Below, piece by piece: positions 7,730 through 16,400 of a stretch of DNA of 40,308 nt (the stretch's first letter is position 1; the number at the start of each line of letters is the position of its first letter). The notes beneath the pieces are model-generated. The model was not told the origin of the DNA. It searched no databases and saw only the letters and a list, made by a program, of their open reading frames with translations. The stretch is taken from contig JAFGTD010000043.1 in NCBI GenBank assembly GCA_016934295.1, positions 1 to 40,308 of the forward strand, read 5' to 3'. The translations under genes and the position numbers were made by a program. Source of the DNA: Acidobacteriota bacterium. Lineage in GTDB: Bacteria > Acidobacteriota > UBA6911.

Positions 7730-9130
7730 TCAGTCCGTCCATTGCGTCCAGGTTTGCAGTTTATCCTTCATCGCAGCCATGAACTGATCGGCTACAGCCC
7801 CATCGATTACACGGTGATCGTAGGAGAGGGACAGGCAGACCATGGGGCGGATGGCGATCGCATCGTCAATAACAATCGGGCGTTTTTCGATGCCTCCAAT
7901 GCCTAAAATGGCAACCTGGGGCTGGCTTATAATGGGTGTGGCAAACAGGGCCCCATAAAGACCAGGATTGGTCAGGCTGATTGTGCCGTTCTGCACGTCT
8001 TCCGGTTTAAGTCTTTTCGTTCGCGCCCTATCTGCCAGATCGGCGATTGCAAGCGCGATTCCGGTTAAACTTTTCAGATGTGCGTTTTTAATCACCGGAA
8101 CGATCAAACCGGTATCCAGGGCAACGGCAATCCCCAGATTTACCGGCTTCTTGTATACTATGTCGTCTCCGGAAAGGGATGCATTTAAAACGGGAAAGTC
8201 GCGCACATTCTCTACAAGGGCTTTAGCAAAAAAAGGCGTGTAGGTCAGAGAGATCCCTTCCCTCTTTTTAAACTCTTCTTTATAACGCTGCCTCAACTGC
8301 ACGATGGATTGGAGGTCCACCTCGAAAACGGTATGGACGTGCGCGGAAGTTCGTTTGCTGAATACCATATGCTCGGCAATTGCCTTTCGCATGGAAGACA
8401 TGGGAACGGTCTCCGTTTCCCCGACAAACCTTCCCATCACCTCCGAAATCGAAGAAGGTTTCTCCTGTTCGATCGTTTCTTCGACCTGAGGTTCCCGTGA
8501 GGTTGATTTATCCGTTTCCGGGGAAATCGGCCGCGCTTTCTGAACATTTTTGGCAGTGGATTTTTCTTCCACGTGCTTCAGGATGTCTTCCCTGGTGATC
8601 CTTCCCTCCAATCCGGTCCCACGAACATCCTGAAGATCGATGTTATTTTCCCGCGCGATTTTGCGCACCAGAGGAGAGGTTCTTATGGCCCTGATCCGGA
8701 TACCCGCAGCCTCTTTCTCAGCAGGTTTTTCGTCTGAAGGCGGAATTTCCGGTTCATCCGGCATTGCCTGAATGCGTAATTCACTGACGGTGTCCTCCCC
8801 CGGTGTTTTTTCTTCAACAGGTTCCTCAGGCGATTCCTCTGAAACGATTTCAGGGGCTGAATCCGCTGCTTCCGCCGGGGTGCTTTCTCCCCCGGTTTCC
8901 TTTATTACTGCCAGGACAGCGTCGATCTTTACCGTATTACCCTCGGGAACAAGGATTTCGCTCAGTATCCCCGATGCCGGTGAAGGAATTTCCGAATCCA
9001 CTTTGTCCGTCGAGATCTCGAACAAAGGTTCATCCATGCTTACGGCATCGCCCGTCTTTTTCAACCATTTTGTGAGAGTGCCTTCATAAACGGATTCTCC
9101 CATCTGGGGCATGGTCACTTTTATTGTCAT
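7730..9130 (-). CDS. sucB: 2-oxoacid dehydrogenase E2 (dihydrolipoyl acyltransferase)
   Basis: This is the acyltransferase core of a 2-oxoacid dehydrogenase complex. The domains of the 466-residue protein are clear. An N-terminal lipoyl domain (1-78) has the lipoylated lysine K43 in EISTDKVDSEI. An acidic Pro/Glu-rich linker follows. The E3-binding domain at about 150-190 contains SPLVRKIARENNIDLQDVRG. The catalytic domain (about 240-466) carries the active-site motif DHRVIDGA near the C-terminus. It is co-directional with lpdA and lipB. Because a fused 2-oxoglutarate dehydrogenase E1 is encoded at 20690, a succinyltransferase role is likely, but pyruvate or branched-chain use cannot be excluded from sequence alone. 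AGGAGG lies 11 bases before the ATG. Confidence 0.88.
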   Translation of the reverse strand: MTIKVTMPQMGESVYEGTLTKWLKKTGDAVSMDEPLFEISTDKVDSEIPSPASGILSEILVPEGNTVKIDAVLAVIKETGGESTPAEAADSAPEIVSEESPEEPVEEKTPGEDTVSELRIQAMPDEPEIPPSDEKPAEKEAAGIRIRAIRTSPLVRKIARENNIDLQDVRGTGLEGRITREDILKHVEEKSTAKNVQKARPISPETDKSTSREPQVEETIEQEKPSSISEVMGRFVGETETVPMSSMRKAIAEHMVFSKRTSAHVHTVFEVDLQSIVQLRQRYKEEFKKREGISLTYTPFFAKALVENVRDFPVLNASLSGDDIVYKKPVNLGIAVALDTGLIVPVIKNAHLKSLTGIALAIADLADRARTKRLKPEDVQNGTISLTNPGLYGALFATPIISQPQVAILGIGGIEKRPIVIDDAIAIRPMVCLSLSYDHRVIDGAVADQFMAAMKDKLQTWTQWTD

Positions 9131-9263
9131 TGGGTGTCCGTCCTCCTGATTTCATCGAGCTTTGGCAATGAAGCGCCTCTATTGAAGGTTTTCAGGTATG
9201 ATTGAAGCGATCATTCCTGCAACTGTTTTAATCAAAAAAGCCTTTGGCGCTATTAACCATAGC

Positions 9264-10037
9264 TTAAAAAGGGGATCCCTGCACCGGATCGTTCATTTCT
9301 TCGAACCGATCGAGTTCCGACCGCAAGCCATTGAAGTCCATTTTTATCATATGACGTTTAAAGATACCCTCGAATTCTTGGATGTATTTTTCGGCCACAG
9401 ACTGCAGATCCAACTTGCGCGCCAGCAGTTCCTGCACGGAAGTAACGCTTCGGTTGGAAATCCCGCAGGGAACGATCAGGTCGAAAAAAGAAAGATCCGT
9501 ATTGACATTCAGCGCAAAACCATGACGGGTGATCCATCGGCTGATATGTACGCCCATTGCAGCAATTTTACCGGATTTTGTCCATACTCCCGTGTACCCG
9601 GAATCTCGGAAGCTTTCGATCCCGAATTTACGGAGAAGCCGTATCAGGGATTCTTCCAAACGTCTCATATAATTGCGGACATCGCGTTCCCCGGACCCAA
9701 GAGCCATTAACGGGTATCCTATGAGTTGTCCGGGGCCGTGGAAGGTGAAATCCCCTCCCCTGTCCGTTTCCTGAAGATCGATTCCTTTTTCTCTCAGATA
9801 GTTCTCGTCCGCCAGCAGGTTTTTTCTTTCCGCACTGCGACCTAGAGTAATGACCGGGGGATGCTCCAGCAACAATAGCACGTCCCTTTTATAGCCACGC
9901 TTTTTAAGCGCGCAGATTCTCATCTGTAGACCCAGCGCCTGGGAGTATGGAAGGCATCCGCACCAGACGACAACGCATGCATTAAGTTCCGCCACGATGC
10001 GATTAAATATGGATAGCGGCGCCGTTGTATAGAGCAT
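9264..10037 (-). CDS. lipB: Octanoyl-[acyl carrier protein]:protein transferase
   Basis: LipB moves octanoyl groups from acyl carrier protein to lipoyl domains, the first step of lipoate attachment. The expected motifs are present: LLLLEHPPVITLGRSAE, the RGGDFTFHGPGQLIGYPL core, the lysine of KSGKIAAMGVHISRWITRHG, and the catalytic cysteine in VPCGISNRSVTSV. The open frame runs up to 10142, but the better start is the ATG at 10037, with a perfect GGAGG six bases upstream. This gives 257 residues and a 35-base overlap with lpdA. It sits between E3 and E2 genes, whose lipoyl domain is its natural substrate. Confidence 0.93.
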   Translation of the reverse strand: MLYTTAPLSIFNRIVAELNACVVVWCGCLPYSQALGLQMRICALKKRGYKRDVLLLLEHPPVITLGRSAERKNLLADENYLREKGIDLQETDRGGDFTFHGPGQLIGYPLMALGSGERDVRNYMRRLEESLIRLLRKFGIESFRDSGYTGVWTKSGKIAAMGVHISRWITRHGFALNVNTDLSFFDLIVPCGISNRSVTSVQELLARKLDLQSVAEKYIQEFEGIFKRHMIKMDFNGLRSELDRFEEMNDPVQGSPF

Positions 10038-11409
10038 GAGCCGCCTCCATGATTCCCTCCGAAATGGTGGGGTGTGGATGTATAAGATGAGACAAATCTG
10101 CTGCTGTAGCCTCCAGCCCGATTGCAGTCGCCGCGGCGGCAACCAACTCGGTCACCGTGGGGCCTATCATATGCACTCCGAGAATCTGGCGATACTTCTT
10201 TTCGCTGACCAGTTTCACGAATCCTTCATTCTCGCCCGCGATCGTAGCTTTGCTGACGGCGGCAAACGGGAATTTCGCCGTTACGACTTCAATGCCTCTT
10301 TCACGGGCTGCTTCTTCCGTCAATCCCACGCTGCCGACTTCGGGACTGCAGAACGTACAATTGGGAACCAGGTCATAATTGATGGGAGTTGCGCTTCCTT
10401 TTGCAATATGCTCCATGGCCAGCATCCCCTCATGGGATGCAAGATGCGCCAGCGCCTGTGTCGGTACAACGTCCCCGATCGCGTATATACCGGGCGCGGA
10501 GGTCTGCATATTTTCGTCGATTGAAATAAATTCGCGGGATGTTTCTATCCTCATCTTTTCAAGCCCGAGATTTTCCGTAACCGGGCGCCTCCCTACGGCA
10601 ATCAGCGCCTTTTCAGCAACAATTTCCTGAATCCCGCCATCCGGAGTCGAAACCTTGGCAAGAGCATTCCCGTCCCGGACCTGCATATCTTCAAGTTTTG
10701 CGTTCACCAGTATTTTAATGCGCTTCTTCACAAGAATTTTCCGGATCTCCTCTGAAATCTCGTGATCCTCAAAGGGCAGAAGGCGCGGAAGCATTTCGAC
10801 AAGGGTAACTTTTGCCCCGAATCGTGAAAAAATCGAGGCGAATTCAACGCCCACGGCCCCGCCGCCGATTACAAGCAGGGATTGTGGAACGGTTTCAAGA
10901 TCGAGAATTTCCTTGTTGGTCAGGATTGTACGCCCGTCTGGTTTCAGGCCGGGAAATATTTTAGCCTCGGATCCCGTAGCGATAATTATTTTCCTGGCGC
11001 GCACTTCTTTTACCTGTTCTCCCTCGACCTGAACGACTCCGGGGGCGATCAGTCTTCCCTTGCCTTGAAAGGAATCGATCTTGTTTTTTCTCATTAAAAA
11101 ATCGGTTCCCATTGAGAGCTTCTTGACCATCTTATCCTTGCGGGCCTTAACCAGGCTGTAATCCAAACGGATATCCTTAAATAGAATTCCAAATTCCTTT
11201 CCTTTTCTCGCTTTTTCATAAAGCTCGGCGTTTGAAAGAAGAGCCTTCGTAGGCACGCATCCCCAATGCAGGCAGGTGCCGCCGAATTTTGTGTATTTTT
11301 CTATTATGGCAACTTTAAGACCCAGCTGACTTCCCTTAATGGCCGCGACATACCCGCCGGGACCGCTTCCTAAAATCGCAACATCGTATTGAACGGAATC
11401 AGTATTCAA
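10003..11409 (-). CDS. lpdA: Dihydrolipoyl dehydrogenase (E3)
   Basis: This flavoprotein reoxidises dihydrolipoyl groups of 2-oxoacid dehydrogenases with NAD+. It has 468 residues. It shows the FAD-binding GSGPGGY near residue 15, the redox-active pair C46 and C51 in GGTCLHWGCVPTKALL, the NAD-binding GGGAVGVEFASIFSRFGAK near residue 180, and the C-terminal HPHPTISE with the His-Glu pair. The start is TTG at 11407-11409, supported by GAGG five bases upstream (11415-11418), and no nearby ATG fits the family N-terminus. It is first in a minus-strand group with lipB and the E2 gene. Confidence 0.95.
   Translation of the reverse strand: MNTDSVQYDVAILGSGPGGYVAAIKGSQLGLKVAIIEKYTKFGGTCLHWGCVPTKALLSNAELYEKARKGKEFGILFKDIRLDYSLVKARKDKMVKKLSMGTDFLMRKNKIDSFQGKGRLIAPGVVQVEGEQVKEVRARKIIIATGSEAKIFPGLKPDGRTILTNKEILDLETVPQSLLVIGGGAVGVEFASIFSRFGAKVTLVEMLPRLLPFEDHEISEEIRKILVKKRIKILVNAKLEDMQVRDGNALAKVSTPDGGIQEIVAEKALIAVGRRPVTENLGLEKMRIETSREFISIDENMQTSAPGIYAIGDVVPTQALAHLASHEGMLAMEHIAKGSATPINYDLVPNCTFCSPEVGSVGLTEEAARERGIEVVTAKFPFAAVSKATIAGENEGFVKLVSEKKYRQILGVHMIGPTVTELVAAAATAIGLEATAADLSHLIHPHPTISEGIMEAAHALYNGAAIHI
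10044..10048 (-). promoter_or_regulatory. Ribosome-binding site of lipB inside lpdA
   Basis: GGAGG lies six bases before ATG 10035-10037, within the end of the lpdA reading frame. It decides the lipB start and implies translational coupling to lpdA. Confidence 0.7.
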
Positions 11410-11803
11410 GAAGACCTCATCTCAAAAAAAGTGGCGTTATTATAATAACCGGGACCCGTTTGGTATTCCCGCACATGCTTCGTCAAAGACGTCAAGATTC
11501 ATTGTCGAACAACGCATTAAAATATTTACTGTCTGCAATATAACGGTTTCATTCCGAACTTCTTTTTAACTACGGCATCCATTATATAAATTTGAATACT
11601 ATCATCGGCTTAAAAACGGAGTCAAGGCAGAGGAAGTCGACGGTAGGCAGACGGCGTTAAGTGAATGCGATTCAGTTTTCGGGGATCCGTTGTCTTTCTG
11701 CCTCCTTCGGATATAGGGTTCTTTCGGGATTGGACCTATTTAATCCGCATATGAATCGGCAACCGGGTAGTCACTGGACGTTTTTCTGTGTTAAGTTCTA
11801 GCC
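11410..11803. other. Divergent intergenic region lpdA / xdhC
   Basis: No gene is seen in these 394 bases. The region must hold promoters for lpdA (leftward) and xdhC (rightward). The only distinct element is a 14-base palindrome near lpdA, listed separately. xdhC has no obvious ribosome-binding site in the twenty bases before its ATG. Confidence 0.45.
11436..11449. promoter_or_regulatory. 14-base palindrome GTTATTATAATAAC upstream of lpdA
   Basis: GTTATTATAATAAC is a perfect palindrome 27 bases upstream of the lpdA start. On the minus strand it contains TATAAT, so it could be the -10 box of the lpdA promoter, an operator over it, or both. No good -35 lies 16-18 bases upstream. Confidence 0.35.
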
Positions 11804-12646
11804 ATGACAGAAGATATTTATGAAAGAATTGTTACCCTCAGGTCCAGCGGTGTTCGTGGGGTCCTGGCGACGATTATCGCACGAAATGGGGCCACTCCCC
11901 GCAAACCCGCAGCCAAAATGCTGATTGACGAAACAGGCGGTCACTTCGGAACTATAGGCGGCGGTGCCGTCGAGTCGCTGGTTTTTGAAGAAGTCCCTGG
12001 AATCATCCGGTCCGGCAATCCCAAAATTCTCAGGTTTGACCTTTCCGGAAAGTCTCCTGAAGAAAACGCGCTCGTTTGTGGAGGAATTATGGAAGTTTAC
12101 CTGGAACCGATTATTCCGGAAACTACCTTGTTAATTTTCGGCGCCGGACATGTCGGGAGGGCGCTGGCCGAGATTGCCCGGTTTGCCGGTTTCAACATCG
12201 CGGTTGTCGATGACCGGAAGGATTATGCAAATATTGAGCGTTTTCCGCAGGCGCAAGCATTTTTTGTCGACAAATGGGAAAACGTTTTGTGCAGAATCGG
12301 AGTGAATGATAATTCTTATATATTTATCTCCACCCGTGGACATCATTTCGACGAATTGTGTCTTCGTTTCGCCCTGCTGTCTTCCGCAAAATATATCGGC
12401 ATGCTCGGAAGTCGAAAAAAAATCCGGCTATTAAAAGAGTATATTGAGAAACAAGGCATCGATCCTGCCGAGTTTCAGCGTGTATCCGTACCTGTAGGAT
12501 TCGACATCGGAGCGGAAACGCCTGAAGAGATTGCGATAAGTATTACTGCAGAGTTGGTGGCTGCGCGAAAGAACAGGGACATTGTTTCTATAAAGAATGC
12601 CGTTCACAACGCGGCCCGGGATTTTCCGGATCAGCCCAGCAGTTGA
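11804..12646 (+). CDS. XdhC/CoxI family protein
   Basis: Proteins of this family bind molybdenum cofactor and help mature xanthine-dehydrogenase-type hydroxylases. The 280 residues contain an N-terminal XdhC/CoxI domain (GVLATIIARNGATPRKPAAK, then GGHFGTIGGGAVES and ALVCGG) and a C-terminal Rossmann domain (TLLIFGAGHVGRALAEIAR, near residue 110, then VVDDR). KYIGMLGSRKKI and the end with GAETPEEIAISI are also typical. It is the only plus-strand gene in this stretch, and no molybdenum hydroxylase lies in the window, so its client must be elsewhere. Its 3' end overlaps nuoI2 by 16 bases in convergent orientation. Confidence 0.85.
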   Translation: MTEDIYERIVTLRSSGVRGVLATIIARNGATPRKPAAKMLIDETGGHFGTIGGGAVESLVFEEVPGIIRSGNPKILRFDLSGKSPEENALVCGGIMEVYLEPIIPETTLLIFGAGHVGRALAEIARFAGFNIAVVDDRKDYANIERFPQAQAFFVDKWENVLCRIGVNDNSYIFISTRGHHFDELCLRFALLSSAKYIGMLGSRKKIRLLKEYIEKQGIDPAEFQRVSVPVGFDIGAETPEEIAISITAELVAARKNRDIVSIKNAVHNAARDFPDQPSS

Positions 12647-13122
12647 TCCATGCGGTACATCATCCCATCGCGTGTGTATGCCGCAAGCTCCACTATTCCG
12701 GTATCCATTCGAATGGCATCTTCGGGGCAGGCTTCAACGCAGAAACCACAAAAAACACATACGCCCAGATCGATATCGAATGTTTTCGGGGCTTTTTCTA
12801 TATTGGGATCCGGATGATCCATCGCTACAATGTGGATACAGTGCGCCGGGCATGCGGTTTCGCACATCATGCATGCAACGCAGCGGGGACTTCCATCGCT
12901 TCGAGTGGCCAGACGATGGCGTGTTCTCAACCTGTTCGCCAAGGGTTTCTTTTCTTCGGGATACTCAATGGTAACGGTATTCCCTTTGCCGATTTTTATT
13001 CCGATCCCTCGCGCAACATGACGTGGAAAATTCACAAGGAAGTGTTTGGCCGTAATAGCCATGCCTCGTATTACTTCTGTGAGGTAAAAACGTTCGAAAA
13101 TATTTAATGGACGCTGATTCAT
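12631..13122 (-). CDS. nuoI: NADH-quinone oxidoreductase subunit I (copy 2)
   Basis: This is a second NuoI-type 8Fe ferredoxin subunit of 163 residues. The ligands are C81-x2-C84-x2-C87-x3-C91 and C122-x2-C125-x2-C128-x3-C132. The N-terminus (about 1-50) is basic and amphipathic and suits docking on the membrane arm. It stands 42 bases after the Fur/ferritin-like gene and is cut off from the other copy-2 subunits by that gene and map. It is not close in sequence to NuoI copy 1. Assigning it to the same complex as NuoB2 and NuoD2 is inference from strand and proximity. The ribosome-binding site is weak. Confidence 0.9.
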   Translation of the reverse strand: MNQRPLNIFERFYLTEVIRGMAITAKHFLVNFPRHVARGIGIKIGKGNTVTIEYPEEKKPLANRLRTRHRLATRSDGSPRCVACMMCETACPAHCIHIVAMDHPDPNIEKAPKTFDIDLGVCVFCGFCVEACPEDAIRMDTGIVELAAYTRDGMMYRMDQLLG

Positions 13123-13164
13123 ATCTTTTAATCTTAAAAATTGAGCCTGTAAAGTTCAGGCGGT

Positions 13165-14136
13165 TTATTGCACACCGGACAGTTGGCGGCTTTCCATACG
13201 CTGTCTGATTAGATCGCAGTGATTTTCCTCCTGGACGGCAAAATTCATAAAAATTCGTTTTCCAAGAGTATCGGTAAACTTTTCGGCATATTTCTTAAAG
13301 AATTCTGAAGCGCTTCGATTCAGCTGTGTGGCCATTTCAATAGCAGCCTTTGAATCCAGATTTACTTCTCCCCTGGTTTCATGCTTGGAAAGATCCGGGA
13401 TCATCCTTTCAAGTTCGCCGGTATCAAAATGGAGAAAGATCGGAGCTTGATCCAGGCCTTTTTCCTGCTGCATTAAATCGTCGAGCTTTGAATTCAGTTC
13501 CGATATGTGTTTTTCCTCTTCCGGAATCATCCGTTCAAATACCTTTTTCCCTCCGGGGTCCACAGTGCACCGCGCCGCTTTCTTGAAGAATTCAAGACAA
13601 CGGTTTTCCATGCTTAAAGCCATTTTCAGAGCGTCCCTGGCAAATATTTTTTCCGTATCGTAGTTCGTGTTATCCGAAACGTGCCTGTTTTCGCGGCATT
13701 CTTCGCAGATCCCATAAGTCTGAAACCGGTGATAGCTGGGTGTAAAATCGTATTTCTGAATGATTTCGTCCTGGATGGTGTCGAGTCCGGGACAGATAAA
13801 TTCGATAGCTTTATGGCATTTAGTGCAGATTATATGATGGTGATAGGGATGCTGGTAGCGATGCTCGAATCGAGTTAAACCGTCTCCGAGCGTTATTTTT
13901 CTCGCAATGCCGCATTCTTCCTCGGCCAGTGACAATAAGGTGCGAAAAACCGTCACAACGCCTATTTTTTTATCCCGTTTCTTTACCAGAGCGTAAACGT
14001 CCTCAACGCTGAGGTGCCCTTCCGTTTTGAGGAAAGTTTCGAGAATTAAATCCTTCTGATAGGTCTTTTTTTTCCCTTTCCGACGCAGAAAGTTGTGAAA
14101 ATGCTCTATTTCTTTCCCGAATTTTTTCACCGGCAT
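13165..14136 (-). CDS. Fur-family regulator fused to a ferritin-like (rubrerythrin-type) domain
   Basis: Residues 1-150 form a Fur domain. It has a winged helix with YALVKKRDKKIGVVTVFRTL, an HHH cluster at 99-101 in the metal-sensing region, and structural zinc pairs C104-x2-C107 (CTKC) and C144-x2-C147 (CEEC). Residues about 165-320 are not part of Fur. They hold two similar helical hairpins, each ending in an E-x2-H motif (E207/H210 in PEEEKH and E303/H306 in QEENH) and each preceded by a helix with further glutamates (SMENRCLEFFKKAA; SASEFFKKYAEKF). This is the layout of a diiron rubrerythrin or ferritin-like fold. The ATG has GGGGGAG nine bases upstream. The gene lies between map and nuoI2. 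Inference: iron, peroxide or oxygen sensing linked to transcription control of nearby Fe-S genes. Confidence 0.8.
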   Translation of the reverse strand: MPVKKFGKEIEHFHNFLRRKGKKKTYQKDLILETFLKTEGHLSVEDVYALVKKRDKKIGVVTVFRTLLSLAEEECGIARKITLGDGLTRFEHRYQHPYHHHIICTKCHKAIEFICPGLDTIQDEIIQKYDFTPSYHRFQTYGICEECRENRHVSDNTNYDTEKIFARDALKMALSMENRCLEFFKKAARCTVDPGGKKVFERMIPEEEKHISELNSKLDDLMQQEKGLDQAPIFLHFDTGELERMIPDLSKHETRGEVNLDSKAAIEMATQLNRSASEFFKKYAEKFTDTLGKRIFMNFAVQEENHCDLIRQRMESRQLSGVQ

Positions 14137-14228
14137 TATTTGTTCTCCCCCGTCGTCCGACGGAGTCTCATCATACCATTAACCCCATAAATGGTCTTCA
14201 TTAAAGGAAAGTCTGGGAAGCATTCGTC

Positions 14229-14978
14229 TTATTCCATCCTGGTAAGTATTTCAGGACCGTTTTCAGTGACGGCAACCGTGTGTTCAAAATGAGCCGAGGG
14301 CTTTCCGTCATTGGTGACTACGGTCCATCCGTCAGAAAGTATCCTGACCTTATCCGTTCCGATATTGACCATGGGTTCGATTGCCAGAACCAGCCCGGGG
14401 CGAAGCTTTATTCCCCTCCCGTTGGTAACATAATTGAGCACCATCGGATCTTCATGCAGATTCCGCCCGATTCCATGGCCTCCAAACTCTTTCACAAGTG
14501 AAAAACCTTTGGATTCCGCGTGGTTTTGTATGGCGCGTGATAGATCCGACAGATGATTTTCCGGAACCATTTGATCGATCCCCAGATACAGGCACTCTTC
14601 CGTAGTTTTAAGAAGTTTTGCAGTCTCGGGCGTGATTCTGCCGATCGGAACTGTTATGGCGGAATCGCCATAGTATCCTTTGTAATGGACGCCGTAATCC
14701 ATGGAAACTATATCGCCGTCCTTCAAGACATAATCGCCCGGGATTCCATGAACAACCTGCTGATTGATCGAAGCGCACAAGGCGCCCGGAAATCCTCTGT
14801 ACCCTTTAAAGGCCGGGGTAGCGCCGTATTTTGCCGGGATTTTTTCTGCGTAAACATCCAGTTCCTTTGTTGTAATACCGGAGCGGCAGAGGGTACGCAG
14901 CCCGTTCAAAACCTCAGCCACGATTCGGCTGGCATCCCGCATTATCTCTATTTCACGCTTTGATTTAAGGGCAATCAT
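14229..14978 (-). CDS. map: Methionine aminopeptidase, type I
   Basis: This enzyme removes the initiator methionine from new proteins and uses two metal ions. The 249 residues are full length for the short type I form. The metal ligands are visible: the aspartates in DGDIVSMDYGVHYKGYYGDS, the histidine in EFGGHGIGRNLHEDP, the glutamate in LAIEPMVNIG and the last one in SAHFEHTVAVTENG. No N-terminal zinc or SH3 extension is present. The start MIALKSKREIEIMRDASRIV matches the family, although no clear ribosome-binding site precedes it. It sits between nuoD2 and the Fur fusion on the same strand, an unusual place for this housekeeping gene. Confidence 0.95.
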   Translation of the reverse strand: MIALKSKREIEIMRDASRIVAEVLNGLRTLCRSGITTKELDVYAEKIPAKYGATPAFKGYRGFPGALCASINQQVVHGIPGDYVLKDGDIVSMDYGVHYKGYYGDSAITVPIGRITPETAKLLKTTEECLYLGIDQMVPENHLSDLSRAIQNHAESKGFSLVKEFGGHGIGRNLHEDPMVLNYVTNGRGIKLRPGLVLAIEPMVNIGTDKVRILSDGWTVVTNDGKPSAHFEHTVAVTENGPEILTRME

Positions 14979-15074
14979 AGTTCAATTAAGGCAATGATGG
15001 TTCGGTCCGAAAATATTGTAATGCTTCAGATTATTATTGAATTCGGTTCATCATTTCCCGTTCAATCGTCGTTC

Positions 15075-16400
15075 TTACCGATCCAGTTCGCCCGCGATCA
15101 TGTTAATGGATCCGAATGTGGCGACTATATCCGCAACCATATAGCCCTCAAGCATGGTATGCAGACCGGCCATTGCGAAAAAACAGGGCGGCCGGACACG
15201 GACACGATAAGGCCGGTCTTTTCCGTCGCTTACTACATAAAACCCCAATTCTCCATTTGCGGCTTCAACCGGGAAGTATGTATCTCCCTTTTCGGGTTTA
15301 ATGCCGTGCGAATTCATGATGAGTTTGAAATGGTTCATCAGGCCTTCGATATTTCCGTAGGTATCTCCTTTATTCGGCAATGCCACCCGTTTGTCGTCGG
15401 TCATAACCCGTTTGTGAAACGGTCGTTCTGTTCCTTCCAAAGTCGGGTCCACCTTGGGAATAACATCCACCAAGCCGGCTGTGTGCCCCAGCTTGGCCTC
15501 GTCGACCAGTTCGGCGGCCGGCAGGATTCTTCCTTCCGAATCTACATTGACAGGACCGCCGGGGATATCTTTCATAGCCTGTCGAATTATGCGAATGCTC
15601 TGCCTCATTTCTTCCATGCGCACCAGGTAGCGATCGTAATTATCTCCACGCTCCCCGAGAGGCACGTCAAAATCGATGCGATCATACACAAAGTATGGAA
15701 ACGCCTTACGCACGTCATAGTTGATTCCCGCAGAACGTCCCAACGGACCGTTGATGGCGTAACTGATGGCCGCTTCTTCCGTCAGCACTCCGATATTCTT
15801 CGTTCTATCGACGAATATTCTGTTCCGGGTCAGGAGCTTATCGACTTCGTATATTTCCTTTTCGCATTTGACCAGAGCCGTTTCCAGCTTATTTTTGATA
15901 TCTTGAGGCAGGTCGCCTTTTACGCCTCCGATGCGGCCGTAGCTTACCGTAAGTCGAGCCCCAGTGACTTCTTCAATGATATCGTATAGGTATTCGCGCG
16001 CTTTCATCAGATAAAGGAACGCTGTCATGGCTCCAAGTTCCATGGCCGATGCCGCAATACAGGTCAGGTGGTCCGTGATGCGCGATATCTCGCTCATGAT
16101 AACGCGGATATACTTACAGCGTTCTGTAATCTGGATTCCAAGAAGCTTTTCAACTGCGCCGCAATAGCCGAAATTGTTGATCAGGGGCGAAACGTAGTTC
16201 AGCCGGTCTGTATAGGGTATGGACTGGTTCCAGCTTGAATCTTCGCATTTTTTTTCGAAAGCGCGATGCAGGTATCCTATTTCGGCCTCGACTTTTATGA
16301 CTTTCTCCCCTTCCAGTTCCGTTATCAATCGGATTACGCCATGCATGGCGGGGTGTGACGGGCCTACATTCAGCAGCATATTTTTAACCGCAGCGGTCAT
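15075..16400 (-). CDS. nuoD: NADH-quinone oxidoreductase subunit D (copy 2, long form)
   Basis: This is a second NuoD of 441 residues. VGPSHPAMHGVIRL, EIGYLHRAFEKKCEDSSWNQ and the C-terminal FGSINMIAGELDR identify it. It lacks the CxxC nickel ligands of [NiFe] hydrogenases, so it is a complex I subunit. Compared with copy 1 it has an extra stretch at about residues 284-370, ending in the canonical NIEGLMNHFKLIMNSHG. Its ATG overlaps the nuoB2 stop by four bases, so the two are coupled. No nuoC is present between them, unlike the usual B-C-D order. It shares the protein fold but not the details of copy 1, so the two look like separate lineages. Confidence 0.93.
   Translation of the reverse strand: MTAAVKNMLLNVGPSHPAMHGVIRLITELEGEKVIKVEAEIGYLHRAFEKKCEDSSWNQSIPYTDRLNYVSPLINNFGYCGAVEKLLGIQITERCKYIRVIMSEISRITDHLTCIAASAMELGAMTAFLYLMKAREYLYDIIEEVTGARLTVSYGRIGGVKGDLPQDIKNKLETALVKCEKEIYEVDKLLTRNRIFVDRTKNIGVLTEEAAISYAINGPLGRSAGINYDVRKAFPYFVYDRIDFDVPLGERGDNYDRYLVRMEEMRQSIRIIRQAMKDIPGGPVNVDSEGRILPAAELVDEAKLGHTAGLVDVIPKVDPTLEGTERPFHKRVMTDDKRVALPNKGDTYGNIEGLMNHFKLIMNSHGIKPEKGDTYFPVEAANGELGFYVVSDGKDRPYRVRVRPPCFFAMAGLHTMLEGYMVADIVATFGSINMIAGELDR

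Noticed and set aside
12631..13122. NuoI2 as a free polyferredoxin
   Set aside because: The amphipathic N-terminus and motif spacing fit NuoI, and two further complex I genes lie on the same strand nearby.
14965..15004. Near-duplicate 16-base stretch at the map start (GCAATCATAGTTC / GCAATGATGGTTC)
   Set aside because: The two copies are short, differ at two positions and show no link to a ribosome-binding site or promoter; chance or a small duplication is sufficient.
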